Assembly (NCBI RefSeq): GCF_003259935.1
Contig: NZ_QLMH01000007.1
Coordinates: 1-64,000, forward strand
Direction: 5' to 3'
Length of the DNA: 64,000 nt
Source: Paranoxybacillus vitaminiphilus
GTDB taxonomy: Bacteria; Bacillota; Bacilli; Bacillales; Anoxybacillaceae
Part shown: one piece after another, positions 45,311 through 53,773 of the stretch
Numbering within the stretch: position 1 is the first letter of the stretch
Layout of the letters: each line of letters begins with the position of its first letter
The notes under the pieces: generated by a model
Told to the model about the DNA's origin: nothing
Databases searched by the model: none
What the model saw: only the letters and a program-made list of their open reading frames with translations
Position numbers and translations under genes: made by a program

Positions 45311-46237
45311 ATGAAAAGAGCGAGAATTATTTACAATCCAACATCAGGACGTGAGTTGTTTAAAAAGCATTTGCCTGATGTATTAATTCAGCTGGAACAA
45401 GCCGGTTATGAAACGTCTTGTCATGCGACAACGGGAGCGGGGGATGCGACAAAGGCGGCACGGGCAGCGGTCGAGCGCAAATTTGACCTTGTCATCGCTG
45501 CCGGCGGAGATGGGACAATTAACGAAGTAGTGAATGGAATTGCCAATCAAACATATCGTCCGAAGCTTGGCATTATTCCGGTTGGCACGACGAACGATTT
45601 TGCCCGGGCGATTGGTGTGCCGCGCACAATTGAAGGAGCATGCGATGTCATTATTAACGGTGAAGCGGTGCCGATTGATATCGGCTGTGTGACGAATGAA
45701 GGAAAGACGCGTTACTTTATTAACATTGCCGGAGGCGGCCGTTTAACCGAGTTAACGTATGAAGTGCCGAGCAAATTAAAAACGATGCTCGGTCAGCTGG
45801 CGTATTATTTAAAAGGAATTGAAATGCTGCCGTCGATTAAAGCGACTGAGGCACGGATTGAGTATGACGGCAAGGTGTATGAAGGCGAAATTATGCTGTT
45901 TTTAGTTTCGCTGACGAATTCTGTCGGCGGGTTTGAAAAGTTGGCGCCAGACTCCTCGCTGAATGACGGCATGTTTGATTTAATTATTTTAAAGAAAACA
46001 AATCTTGCGGAATTTATCCGCATTGCCACGCTTGCCGCAAGAGGTGAGCACATTAACGATCCGCATTTAATTTATACGAAGGCGAACCGCATTAAAGTCA
46101 CCTCGCCAAACAAAATCCAGCTTAATTTAGATGGCGAGTACGGCGGACTGTTGCCTGGCGAGTTCGTCAACTTGTATCAACATCTTGAAGTATTTGTACC
46201 AAAGGAAAAAGCAGAACAAATGAGAGCAGGATATTAG
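45311..46237 (+). CDS. dgkB: Diacylglycerol kinase
   Basis: 308 residues of the DAGK catalytic family: ARIIYNPTSGRELFKKHLPD at the N-terminus, the nucleotide loop AAGGDGTINEVVNGI (about residues 65-79), GIIPVGTTNDFARAIGVP, and VSLTNSVGGFEKLAPDSSLN DGMFDL. DgkB returns diacylglycerol, released during lipoteichoic acid synthesis, to phosphatidate. In B. subtilis it lies close to gatCAB and directly before rlmCD; here 32 kb separates it from gatB. Confidence 0.93.
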   Translation: MKRARIIYNPTSGRELFKKHLPDVLIQLEQAGYETSCHATTGAGDATKAARAAVERKFDLVIAAGGDGTINEVVNGIANQTYRPKLGIIPVGTTNDFARAIGVPRTIEGACDVIINGEAVPIDIGCVTNEGKTRYFINIAGGGRLTELTYEVPSKLKTMLGQLAYYLKGIEMLPSIKATEARIEYDGKVYEGEIMLFLVSLTNSVGGFEKLAPDSSLNDGMFDLIILKKTNLAEFIRIATLAARGEHINDPHLIYTKANRIKVTSPNKIQLNLDGEYGGLLPGEFVNLYQHLEVFVPKEKAEQMRAGY

Positions 46238-46258
46238 CGCGGAGCACATAGTGGTGCT

Positions 46259-46344
46259 GGAGCTGCCTGATAAGTGTCTGACCTCACATCCATTTCACGA
46301 TATATGATGTTGCGGGGTCTGACACTTTGCTTTTGGTCAGCCTC
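46259..46344. repeat. Gene-end palindromic element, copy after dgkB
   Basis: It reads GGAGCTGCCTGATAAGTGTC then TGACCTCAC, a central ATATATGATGTTGCGGGG and the right end TTTTGGTCAGCCTCGG. The block order equals that of the other copies, with diverged ends. It begins 22 nt after the dgkB stop. Confidence 0.55.
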
Positions 46345-46449
46345 GGGCACCCTATATGGTAACAGCGCTGTGACCTGTTCTCTTTTTGTGTCCGAAGCGA
46401 TTGTATGATACAATCAGTGCAGCATTTTCACGAAAAGGAAGTAGGAACG

Positions 46450-47826
46450 ATGACAAAAGTAGAAGCTCCAGTTGCGAAAAATGAATACTATGACGTCACT
46501 TTTGAAGATTTAACGCATGACGGCGCCGGTGTTGCGAAAATCGACGGATTTCCGATTTTCGTTGCCAACGGGCTGCCGGGGGAAAAGGCAAAAATTAAAG
46601 TCATTAAACTGAAAAAAGGATATGGCTATGGCCGCTTAATTGAGCTGTATGAACCGAGCCCGGATCGCGTTGACGCGCCGTGTCCGATTTATAAACAATG
46701 CGGCGGATGCCAGCTTCAGCATTTAAGCTATGAAGGACAGCTAAAGGCAAAGCACAAGCATGTGAAAGAAGTGCTTGCGCGCATCGGGAAGATTGAAAAT
46801 GTCATTGTTCATCCTGTGCTTGGCATGAGCAATCCGTGGCGCTATCGCAATAAGGCGCAAGTGCCGGTCGGCGAGCGCGAAGGTGGACTTGTCGCCGGCT
46901 TCTACCAGCAGCGCAGCCATGAAATCATCGATATGGAAGCTTGTCTCATCCAGCAGGAAATGAACGATGTTGTTGTGCAAACGGTGAAAAAGATTTGCGA
47001 AAAATATGGCGTGAAGGCGTACAACGAACAAACACACAAAGGTGTGCTCCGCCACATTATGGCGCGTTACGGGGCAGTGACAAAAGAGGTAATGGTTGTC
47101 CTGATTACGCGTACGGAAGATTTGCCGCATAAAAAGAAAATCGTTCAAGAAATTATCGAAGCGGTACCAAATGTGAAGTCCATTATTCAAAACATCAATC
47201 CGAAACGGACAAATGTCATTATGGGCGACGAGACGAAAGTGTTGTGGGGAGCGGAGTATATATACGATTACATCAGTGATATTCAATTCGCGATCTCCGC
47301 CCGTTCCTTCTATCAAGTGAACCCGGAACAGACGAAAGTGCTGTATGAAAAGGCGCTCGAATATGCGGAGTTAACAGGTGAAGAAACCGTCATTGACGCT
47401 TACTGCGGCATTGGCACGATTTCGCTCTTTTTAGCGAAGAAAGCGAAAAAAGTATACGGTGTGGAAGTGGTGCCGGAAGCGATTGAGGATGCCAAACGGA
47501 ACGCGAAGCTGAACGGCATCGACAACGCCGAATTTGCCGTCGGTGAAGCGGAAGTCGTCATTCCGAAATGGTACGAACAAGGCATCGAAGCCGACTGCAT
47601 CGTCGTCGACCCGCCGCGCAAAGGCTGCGACGAAGCCTTGCTGCAAACGATTATCGCCATGAAGCCAAAGCGGGTGGTGTACGTATCCTGTAACCCGGCC
47701 ACACTCGCACGTGATTTGCGCATCCTCGAAGATGGCGGGTATAAGACACTCGAAGTGCAGCCGGTCGACATGTTTCCGCATACGAATCACGTCGAGTGTT
47801 GCGCGTTGCTTATAAAAAAATTGTAG
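46450..47826 (+). CDS. rlmCD: 23S rRNA (uracil-5-)-methyltransferase
   Basis: The start is ATG 46450 with AAGGAAGTAGG upstream. 458 residues: a TRAM domain ([20 protein letters not shown]), the iron-sulfur cysteines [15 protein letters not shown] with a fourth Cys further on, the SAM-binding [32 protein letters not shown] and the catalytic [11 protein letters not shown]. It methylates U747 and U1939-type positions in 23S rRNA. It is the last core gene before the defence island. Confidence 0.93.
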   Translation: MTKVEAPVAKNEYYDVTFEDLTHDGAGVAKIDGFPIFVANGLPGEKAKIKVIKLKKGYGYGRLIELYEPSPDRVDAPCPIYKQCGGCQLQHLSYEGQLKAKHKHVKEVLARIGKIENVIVHPVLGMSNPWRYRNKAQVPVGEREGGLVAGFYQQRSHEIIDMEACLIQQEMNDVVVQTVKKICEKYGVKAYNEQTHKGVLRHIMARYGAVTKEVMVVLITRTEDLPHKKKIVQEIIEAVPNVKSIIQNINPKRTNVIMGDETKVLWGAEYIYDYISDIQFAISARSFYQVNPEQTKVLYEKALEYAELTGEETVIDAYCGIGTISLFLAKKAKKVYGVEVVPEAIEDAKRNAKLNGIDNAEFAVGEAEVVIPKWYEQGIEADCIVVDPPRKGCDEALLQTIIAMKPKRVVYVSCNPATLARDLRILEDGGYKTLEVQPVDMFPHTNHVECCALLIKKL

Positions 47827-47832
47827 AGCATA

Positions 47833-48331
47833 AATAAACTCTTGCCATTCACAATAAACTCCTGCAAAAATCAAAACAAAGTTGTGCAAAAGGGCAGGAG
47901 CAAGGCAGGGAAAAGGAGAGAGGAGAAAAGGGAAACCCTTAATCCTCAAGCCTTTTCCCTGTCTTTCTATCACGACTTTATTTTCAAACGTAATAAAGTT
48001 CTGCGAGAAAAAGTCGAAGAAAAAATCGGGAAAACGAGCGATTCGTGAACGACTTTATTATGAATGGAAAATATAGGGGGCGCAGGAATGAGGGATGAAG
48101 GGGTGTGGAGTAGCAAGGGTTTATTATTACTGAGCATTGATGTTGTAGATAAAAAATAAACATTTGCGATTAAAAATAAACTCTTGCGAAAATGAAAATA
48201 AAGTTGTGCGAAAAAATCGGGCAAAAAATTGAATCAAAAATCGAGAAAATGCGGGATTTGTAGCAAGACTTTATTTTAACTGTGAGCGAAAGAATGCGGG
48301 TTGGAGCGTGGAATTTTAGCAAAAGTTTATT
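47833..48331. repeat. Cluster of 11 copies of a 13 bp motif, both orientations
   Basis: The motif is AATAAA(C/G)Txx TGC. Forward copies start at 47833, 47853, 47875, 47992, 48155, 48175 and 48197; reverse copies lie at 47971, 48049, 48263 and 48319. Nearest neighbours are 20-22 nt apart in two groups (47833/47853/47875 and 48155/48175/48197). Inside lies an 11 bp perfect inverted repeat (CAGGGAAAAGG at 47906, CCTTTTCCCTG at 47951). No gene is present. The regular spacing suggests a protein-binding array or iteron-like element. Confidence 0.65.
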
Positions 48332-48503
48332 TTGACTGAACATAGTTAGGATGAAAATAAGGGAGTAGGGAAAAGGAAAGAGACAAAGAAGTATGAAAGA
48401 AATATAAATATAGCAAGGAGTTTAAGGTCAGTTCTTTCTCCCTCTTTCCCTTTATATGGAATATAATACCTATTAAGGATGGAGAACATGGAAGAAAGAC
48501 CAG
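48332..48503. other. Gap before the defence island genes
   Basis: Purine-rich then pyrimidine-rich tracts (about 48360-48390 and 48432-48450) are roughly inverse to each other and could form a long weak stem. No gene seen. Confidence 0.3.
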
Positions 48504-48629
48504 TTGAGATTTGATCGGAAGGACTATGAGATTGATAAATATCCGCATGAAGCATACAGAAGATTGGAATGGGTAGATAATTTTGAACAAATTAGACCAT
48601 ACATCGATTTAGCGTATCACTTGCGATAA
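48504..48629 (+). CDS. Short ORF ahead of the island, possibly truncated
   Basis: A plus-strand frame reads MRFDRKDYEIDKYPHEAYRR then LEWVDNFEQIRPYIDLAYHL R, stop, from TTG 48504. The frame is open upstream for 7 more codons (WKKDQ...) to a TAA, and an out-of-frame ATG pair precedes it, so a frameshifted start is possible. Composition is protein-like. It ends 27 nt before the next gene. Family not recognised. Confidence 0.35.
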   Translation: MRFDRKDYEIDKYPHEAYRRLEWVDNFEQIRPYIDLAYHLR

Positions 48630-48655
48630 TAAAAAGCTAAGAAAGAGGATGAATA

Positions 48656-49297
48656 ATGATGTTGGAAAAACAATATTTCAATCTGATGCAATTTTTTGAG
48701 GGCTATGTACGAAATTACCGAAGAATGAACTTATCACATTTACATAATCGATCCATGTTCACCAAAAGAGAAATCGATTATTTTGCTAATTTAGGGGAAA
48801 TGCTTGGCTTTGATGTATTCATAGAAGATTCTAAATTTGATAAGCTGAAAGGGCGTTCCAGACCGATGGATTTATCTTGGTGGAAGTGGGATGCACGAAT
48901 TGATGATGAAAACTTCTTGTACCTCGCCCTTCATTTAGAACGAGAAAACGTCTGGAATAAAGATGTTGACACGATTGAAAAACTTTTTTCTCTAACAGAA
49001 GAAGGTTATGTTCCTCATAATGTGATAGGAATACAATACATAGAATCGCCTGAAAGAATTGATTTTCTTAACGATTTAGTTATTCAAAAGAATGCGGTTC
49101 AAAAGTCGAATGCTTTAATGATTTATCGTTACTATGATAACGAACTGCATTTAGAACGAGTTTGTGCCTATTATTTTACGCCAACGGGATTAAATGAAGT
49201 AAGAACTGCTATTTGCACACAAGATGAGTCGGGCTACTGGTTTATGTGTTTTGATGAGGAGTACGCTCCATTTCAGGAAAAAAGGGGAGGTCACTAA
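48656..49297 (+). CDS. Unrecognised soluble protein with nuclease-like features
   Basis: 213 residues, no membrane segment. The middle reads RPMDLSWWKWD (about residues 69-79), then NFLYLALHLERENVWNKD (about 86-103). An acidic residue on a strand followed by a hydrophobic strand ending in E-x-E resembles the core of some PD-(D/E)XK-like nucleases, but the fit is loose. The C-terminal half has ALMIYRYYDNELHLERVCAY. The start is ATG 48656 or 48659 behind AGAGGATG. It ends in its own terminator, so it is a separate unit from the operon that follows. Confidence 0.55.
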   Translation: MMLEKQYFNLMQFFEGYVRNYRRMNLSHLHNRSMFTKREIDYFANLGEMLGFDVFIEDSKFDKLKGRSRPMDLSWWKWDARIDDENFLYLALHLERENVWNKDVDTIEKLFSLTEEGYVPHNVIGIQYIESPERIDFLNDLVIQKNAVQKSNALMIYRYYDNELHLERVCAYYFTPTGLNEVRTAICTQDESGYWFMCFDEEYAPFQEKRGGH

Positions 49298-49331
49298 ATC
49301 GAAAGTGATTGATTAATTTAATATAATCTCC

Positions 49332-49370
49332 AGGACGAGTGAAACACCCATGTGTCGCTTGTCCTTTTTT
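49332..49370 (+). terminator. Terminator between the unknown gene and the AAA+ operon
   Basis: AGGACGAGTGAAACAC pairs with GTGTCGCTTGTCCT (with wobbles), followed by TTTTTT. Confidence 0.7.
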
Positions 49371-49480
49371 ATTTGATATAAACTCGGACTTTTAAAAAAT
49401 ATTTTGGTATGACAGATTCTGTCTAACCTATTTGATAATATAAGTATAAAGAATTAATTGGAAATTCTAAGGGTGATACG

Positions 49481-50449
49481 GTGGACAAAGAGAAAGAGGC
49501 GAAAATAAGTAGGGTGCTTAAATTGTATGATACGTTCCGAAAAGGGGGAGTTATCAATAAGAAGAGAACTGCTGATGAATTAGGTGTAAACGAAAGAACC
49601 GTTCAGAGAGATATTGATGACATAAGAATGTTTTTATCTAATAACTGTGCTGGTGAGGAAATACTATACGACTTTTCTAAAAAAGGATATTACCTAAGTG
49701 GATTTGTTAAAAATCCTTTAACTGGGGTCGAATTGCTAAGCATCATAAAGATAATTTTGGAGAGCAGAGCTTTTTGTAAATCAGAGATGAATGGGTTAAT
49801 TGATGCTCTCCTTAGTCAGGCAACTGAAGAGGATAGAAAATTTATAAAAGCTATCATTGGAAATGAGTTAATTCATTTTCAACCATTACAGCATAACAAA
49901 CCCCTTCTGAAGATGATTTGGGATATTGGTTTTAGCATTAGAAACAAACAAATGATAGAGATAACTTATGAAAGAATGGATGGAAAAGAGTCAGTAAGAA
50001 TTGTAAAACCCGTTTCGATAATTTTTTCCGAATATTATTTCTACTTAATTGCGTTTATAAAGGATAGTGAATATCAATCACCAGCTTTTTTTAGAGTGGA
50101 CAGAATTAAGCATTTTAAGCTGTTACAAGAGAAATTCAAATACTCCGAAAAAGACAGGATAGAAGAAGGGGAGCTTAGAAAACGTATTCAATTTATGTAT
50201 GCAGGAGACCTAATGACCATTAGATTTAAATTTTTTGGTCTTTCGCTTTCTGCTGTATTGGACAGGTTTCCTAATGCTAAAGTCATTGAAAAGCTTCCAG
50301 AAGGATGGTTAATTGAAGCGGAGGTTTACGGAAAAGGATGCATGATGTGGCTATTGAGCCAAGGAGAGCGTGTAGAGGTTATCAGTCCTCAAAGCTTAAG
50401 AGATGAAATGAAAAGAACCATTCAATTAATGGCTGATAAATATAATTAA
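49481..50449 (+). CDS. WYL-domain transcriptional regulator
   Basis: 322 residues. The N-terminal winged helix-turn-helix reads KKRTADELGVNERTVQRDID DIRMFL; the middle is the WYL domain (MIEITYERMDGKESVRIVKP VSIIFSEYYFYLIAFI, then FRVDRIKHF), and a WCX-like C-terminal domain ends the protein. The canonical W-Y-L triplet is degenerate here (FYL). GTG start with AAGGGTGA. Family knowledge: WYL regulators head several phage-defence operons (BREX, CBASS, others) and sense nucleic acid or nucleotides. It lies 17 nt before the next gene, so it probably controls this operon. Confidence 0.88.
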   Translation: MDKEKEAKISRVLKLYDTFRKGGVINKKRTADELGVNERTVQRDIDDIRMFLSNNCAGEEILYDFSKKGYYLSGFVKNPLTGVELLSIIKIILESRAFCKSEMNGLIDALLSQATEEDRKFIKAIIGNELIHFQPLQHNKPLLKMIWDIGFSIRNKQMIEITYERMDGKESVRIVKPVSIIFSEYYFYLIAFIKDSEYQSPAFFRVDRIKHFKLLQEKFKYSEKDRIEEGELRKRIQFMYAGDLMTIRFKFFGLSLSAVLDRFPNAKVIEKLPEGWLIEAEVYGKGCMMWLLSQGERVEVISPQSLRDEMKRTIQLMADKYN

Positions 50450-50466
50450 AAGAAAGGGGTTGGGCC

Positions 50467-52245
50467 ATGCTTAAGAGAAGTATTAAATTTCCTTTGATAA
50501 TGAAGTCAGGTGCAAAGGTGCGAACTATAGAAGAGTTAAGAGCAAATTTTGACTTGGAATCAGTGATGGAGCTATTTTTTGATGGCAGGTTAAAGGTATG
50601 GTTAGAACAGAGATTTTATAAAAACGAACTTGAACAATTAGAAAGAATTAAGGATATACCTATTGAAGAAGCGAAAACTATTGCAAAAAGATTATTTGAA
50701 ATTTTCAACATCCCTTTTTCTGAAGACCATTTGGATGTTAATCACATAATTAAAAGAAGACAGAAGATAGAAATGTTAAAGCAATTCACAAATGAACAAA
50801 TTAAAAATGTAGACCAGGTAGCAACATCGCAAGAGGAACTATGCAAGATTTTGGAGAACAGCGTGTTAAATAATGAAACAACAGTGTATTTATTGGGGGA
50901 TACTTTTGAGGTCAGCGATAAATATTCACATGTTCAATACATTGGTTTAAATAATCCCAAAGTAAAATTGTTGTCTGAAGGGATTTTTAATGCAAAACAA
51001 AAAGGCATCTCTTTCGCTAATTTAGTTCTAACTTCAGATACAGATATTAAATTCAAGCCAGGTGCGAACTTTAATGTTACATATGAAGGAAAAAATATAA
51101 CGTTGCAAAAAGGTGATTTTAATAATCTTATAGGAAGTATAAAGATTGATTACAGTCAGTTTGGAGATTCGGGTTTTTCTGATGGTCATAGAAATATTTT
51201 TGTATATGAAAATACGATTGTAGTTAGAAAAGGAAAATGTTTTGTTTTTTATGATTTAAATAGTGGAAAGGGGATTAATCAATTCAAATCGAATTTTTTT
51301 GGTTATGATGATATAAAAGCATTTAGAGAAAAGCATATGTTTTATATTTTAGATTATGAAAAAGTAGATGGTCCAGGTAATCGATATAAGAGTGTGTTAT
51401 ACATCTTTGATTTAAATAATCCATATAAAATGAAAAAACAAGAATTGGATTTAATTTGGAACGAGGGAGATGTAAATGCGTTCGGAAATATAACTATTGA
51501 AGATAATAAATTATTTATCAATGAAATTTCTAATGGTTTTCTGGGAACAGGGGATGTTAGCTATTATTCATATTCCATTAATTTAAATAACTTCAGCATT
51601 ATAAGCAGTAAGTCATACAGAAAAATTAACATGAAGTTAAAAGAGCTGAGACCATTTTTAAAAAATGAAAACGATTGTTTTTCAATTTATAGACAACAAC
51701 TTTATTATATTCCCTCTTACGGTGCGGGAGAATTATTTAATCCAAAATCATCTTATCCAATGTTTAAAATAGGAATGAAAAGTATTAAGATTGCATCGGA
51801 TAAGATATTTGCTATTCCGTCAAAAGGGAATCAGGTAAATGTAGATGGAGGGTTATATTTCGATAATCCTTTTCGTCGAGAAAATATTGTTTTTTCTCGA
51901 GGAAATTTTTTCACTTTTTTTAACAATGATAAAAATGATAAAGATGAAGAAGGAGAAATTGCTGTTTTTGACTTGAATACAGGTAATAAGATAGCAGATT
52001 TACCAACACCTCCATTTCATTTCATGAATGTGGTTGATAGATATTTAGTGACTGCAAGAGTTGGTTCAAAAAGAGAAGATGGTACAGAAAAACCAGGAGA
52101 AATTAGTATTTGGGATACTGATACATTAGAAAAGTTAAGCACAATACATGTACCAGAATTGTTTGATAAATATATTGATATTGATATTAGTGGCGATAGA
52201 ATGGCGATTCTTTGCAAGGACCAAGTGTTTGTTTATGAATCATAA
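50467..52245 (+). CDS. Beta-propeller-like protein with N-terminal helical module
   Basis: 592 residues. The N-terminus has TIEELRANFDLESVMELFFD GRLKVWLEQRFY (about residues 20-52), a module I recall at the front of varied bacterial conflict proteins. Residues about 245-592 carry repeated strands of the type hydrophobic-x-x-(F/W)-D-L/T: KCFVFYDLNSGKG, SVLYIFDLNNPYK, EIAVFDLNTGNKIADL, EISIWDTDTLEKLST, QVFVYES. This is what WD40-like blades look like, five or six of them. No catalytic site is visible, so it is likely a scaffold or sensor for the AAA+ protein 14 nt downstream. Confidence 0.6.
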   Translation: MLKRSIKFPLIMKSGAKVRTIEELRANFDLESVMELFFDGRLKVWLEQRFYKNELEQLERIKDIPIEEAKTIAKRLFEIFNIPFSEDHLDVNHIIKRRQKIEMLKQFTNEQIKNVDQVATSQEELCKILENSVLNNETTVYLLGDTFEVSDKYSHVQYIGLNNPKVKLLSEGIFNAKQKGISFANLVLTSDTDIKFKPGANFNVTYEGKNITLQKGDFNNLIGSIKIDYSQFGDSGFSDGHRNIFVYENTIVVRKGKCFVFYDLNSGKGINQFKSNFFGYDDIKAFREKHMFYILDYEKVDGPGNRYKSVLYIFDLNNPYKMKKQELDLIWNEGDVNAFGNITIEDNKLFINEISNGFLGTGDVSYYSYSINLNNFSIISSKSYRKINMKLKELRPFLKNENDCFSIYRQQLYYIPSYGAGELFNPKSSYPMFKIGMKSIKIASDKIFAIPSKGNQVNVDGGLYFDNPFRRENIVFSRGNFFTFFNNDKNDKDEEGEIAVFDLNTGNKIADLPTPPFHFMNVVDRYLVTARVGSKREDGTEKPGEISIWDTDTLEKLSTIHVPELFDKYIDIDISGDRMAILCKDQVFVYES

Positions 52246-52259
52246 GGGAGGGGGAGCAA

Positions 52260-53759
52260 ATGCTTTTAGAACAGGTAAAAGAAAAGGTATTGCATTACGT
52301 TGATGCACAATTTCCTATTCTTTATTTAAATACATTTGAAGAAACAAAAGCTGATGAAATAATAAAGAAATCTGCTTATGGAAGAGAAATTTTAGAATGG
52401 AATGCATCAAGAGGGTTTGTTGATTTCCGAACAAAACTTCCTCTTCTGGAGGGCATGGATCGATTAGAAGTTACTTTATCGTTTTTGAATAATAATGATG
52501 AACTAAGAGGGAAAATCCTCGTAATAAAAGACGTGCATCACTTTATTGACAATCCTTATGTCATTAGCATGTTAAAAGACATTTCTCTTCGTATTCATAA
52601 TGGGTTGGAAACAATAATATTTCTGGTTTCGCCAGTTTTGAAGATTCCTATTGAGTTAGAAAAGTACACAACCATTATTGAAATTGACTATACGGGTGAA
52701 AAAGAAATAAAAAGCTTGATTAAACAGTTTATAGAGGCTAATGAACTACCCGATATATCTGACTCTTTGTTAGAGGAGTTTACCACTGCCTTTAAGGGGT
52801 TGACTGAATATGAGATTATCAATATTTTATCTCTTGCCTACTCAAAAGATGGTAATCTAAATCGTAAAGATTTAGAAATTGTATATGAGCAGAAATTCCA
52901 AATGATTAAGAAGTCAGGAATTCTTGAGATGATTCCTCTAAAGGAAAGCTTCGATGAAATCGGAGGGCTTGATAATTTAAAAAAATGGCTTTCCAACAAA
53001 TCCATCGTCTTTAAAAATATGAACAAGGCAATTGAATACGGAGTTGATATTCCAAAAGGAGTATTAGTTGTAGGGATGCCTGGCTGTGGAAAATCATTAA
53101 ACGCTAAAGCAACAGCTCACCTTTTTGGTATTCCTTTACTTCGATTAGACATGGGAAGATTAATGGGGAAATACGTTGGAGAGTCTGAAGCGAATATGAG
53201 AAAGGCGATTAAGTTAGCGGAAGCGATTTCTCCTTGCGTTCTTTGGATTGATGAGCTTGAAAAAGCCTTTGCAGGTATCGGGAACAGCGGGAACACAGAG
53301 GTAGCCAGTCGATTGTTTGGTCATTTTTTAACATGGATGCAAGAAAAACAGAGCCCAACTTTTGTAGTCGCTACTGCAAATGATATTTCCAACTTACCAC
53401 CCGAATTATTAAGAAAAGGTCGTTTTGATGAGATATTTTATGTAGATTTGCCTACAGAAGATGAAAGAAAAAAAATTTTTGAAATTCATATTGGAAAACG
53501 AAGAAAAGAAGATTTGGAGAAAATCGATGTAGCTAAACTGAGCAAAAAAACAGATGGATATAGTGGGGCAGATATTGAAGGAGTCGTAAAGGAAAGCATA
53601 GAGAAAGCGTTTGTTGCTGGTAAAGAGTATGTCACAACAGAAGATATTCTTACTGTGATAGAAAATACTCGTCCACTATCAGAACTATTAAAAGATAAGA
53701 TAAAGCTCTTAGCAGAAATTTATAAAAATAATCATTTTAAACCTGCATCTGAAAAATAA
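52260..53759 (+). CDS. AAA+ ATPase, Ycf46-like
   Basis: 499 residues. The N-terminal half (about 1-220) is a divergent, ATPase-like region with [16 protein letters not shown] and [11 protein letters not shown] but no intact Walker A. The C-terminal half is a classic AAA module: [13 protein letters not shown], Walker A GMPGCGKS (272-279), Walker [12 protein letters not shown] (327-337), sensor [13 protein letters not shown], Arg fingers LLRKGRFDE, and the small helical lid [17 protein letters not shown]. This order matches Ycf46-type proteins. It sits between the propeller gene (14 nt gap) and the effector-like gene (14 nt gap). Confidence 0.85.
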   Translation: MLLEQVKEKVLHYVDAQFPILYLNTFEETKADEIIKKSAYGREILEWNASRGFVDFRTKLPLLEGMDRLEVTLSFLNNNDELRGKILVIKDVHHFIDNPYVISMLKDISLRIHNGLETIIFLVSPVLKIPIELEKYTTIIEIDYTGEKEIKSLIKQFIEANELPDISDSLLEEFTTAFKGLTEYEIINILSLAYSKDGNLNRKDLEIVYEQKFQMIKKSGILEMIPLKESFDEIGGLDNLKKWLSNKSIVFKNMNKAIEYGVDIPKGVLVVGMPGCGKSLNAKATAHLFGIPLLRLDMGRLMGKYVGESEANMRKAIKLAEAISPCVLWIDELEKAFAGIGNSGNTEVASRLFGHFLTWMQEKQSPTFVVATANDISNLPPELLRKGRFDEIFYVDLPTEDERKKIFEIHIGKRRKEDLEKIDVAKLSKKTDGYSGADIEGVVKESIEKAFVAGKEYVTTEDILTVIENTRPLSELLKDKIKLLAEIYKNNHFKPASEK

Positions 53760-53773
53760 GGGAGGTGCAAAGA

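Noticed and set aside
46741-47973. Long minus-strand ORFs opposite rlmCD
   Set aside because: Shadow frames of a GC-richer gene; the plus strand carries all rlmCD motifs.
47842-48590. Several 60-90 codon ORFs in the motif-array region
   Set aside because: They translate the repeated AATAAA motif and purine tracts; no start signals.
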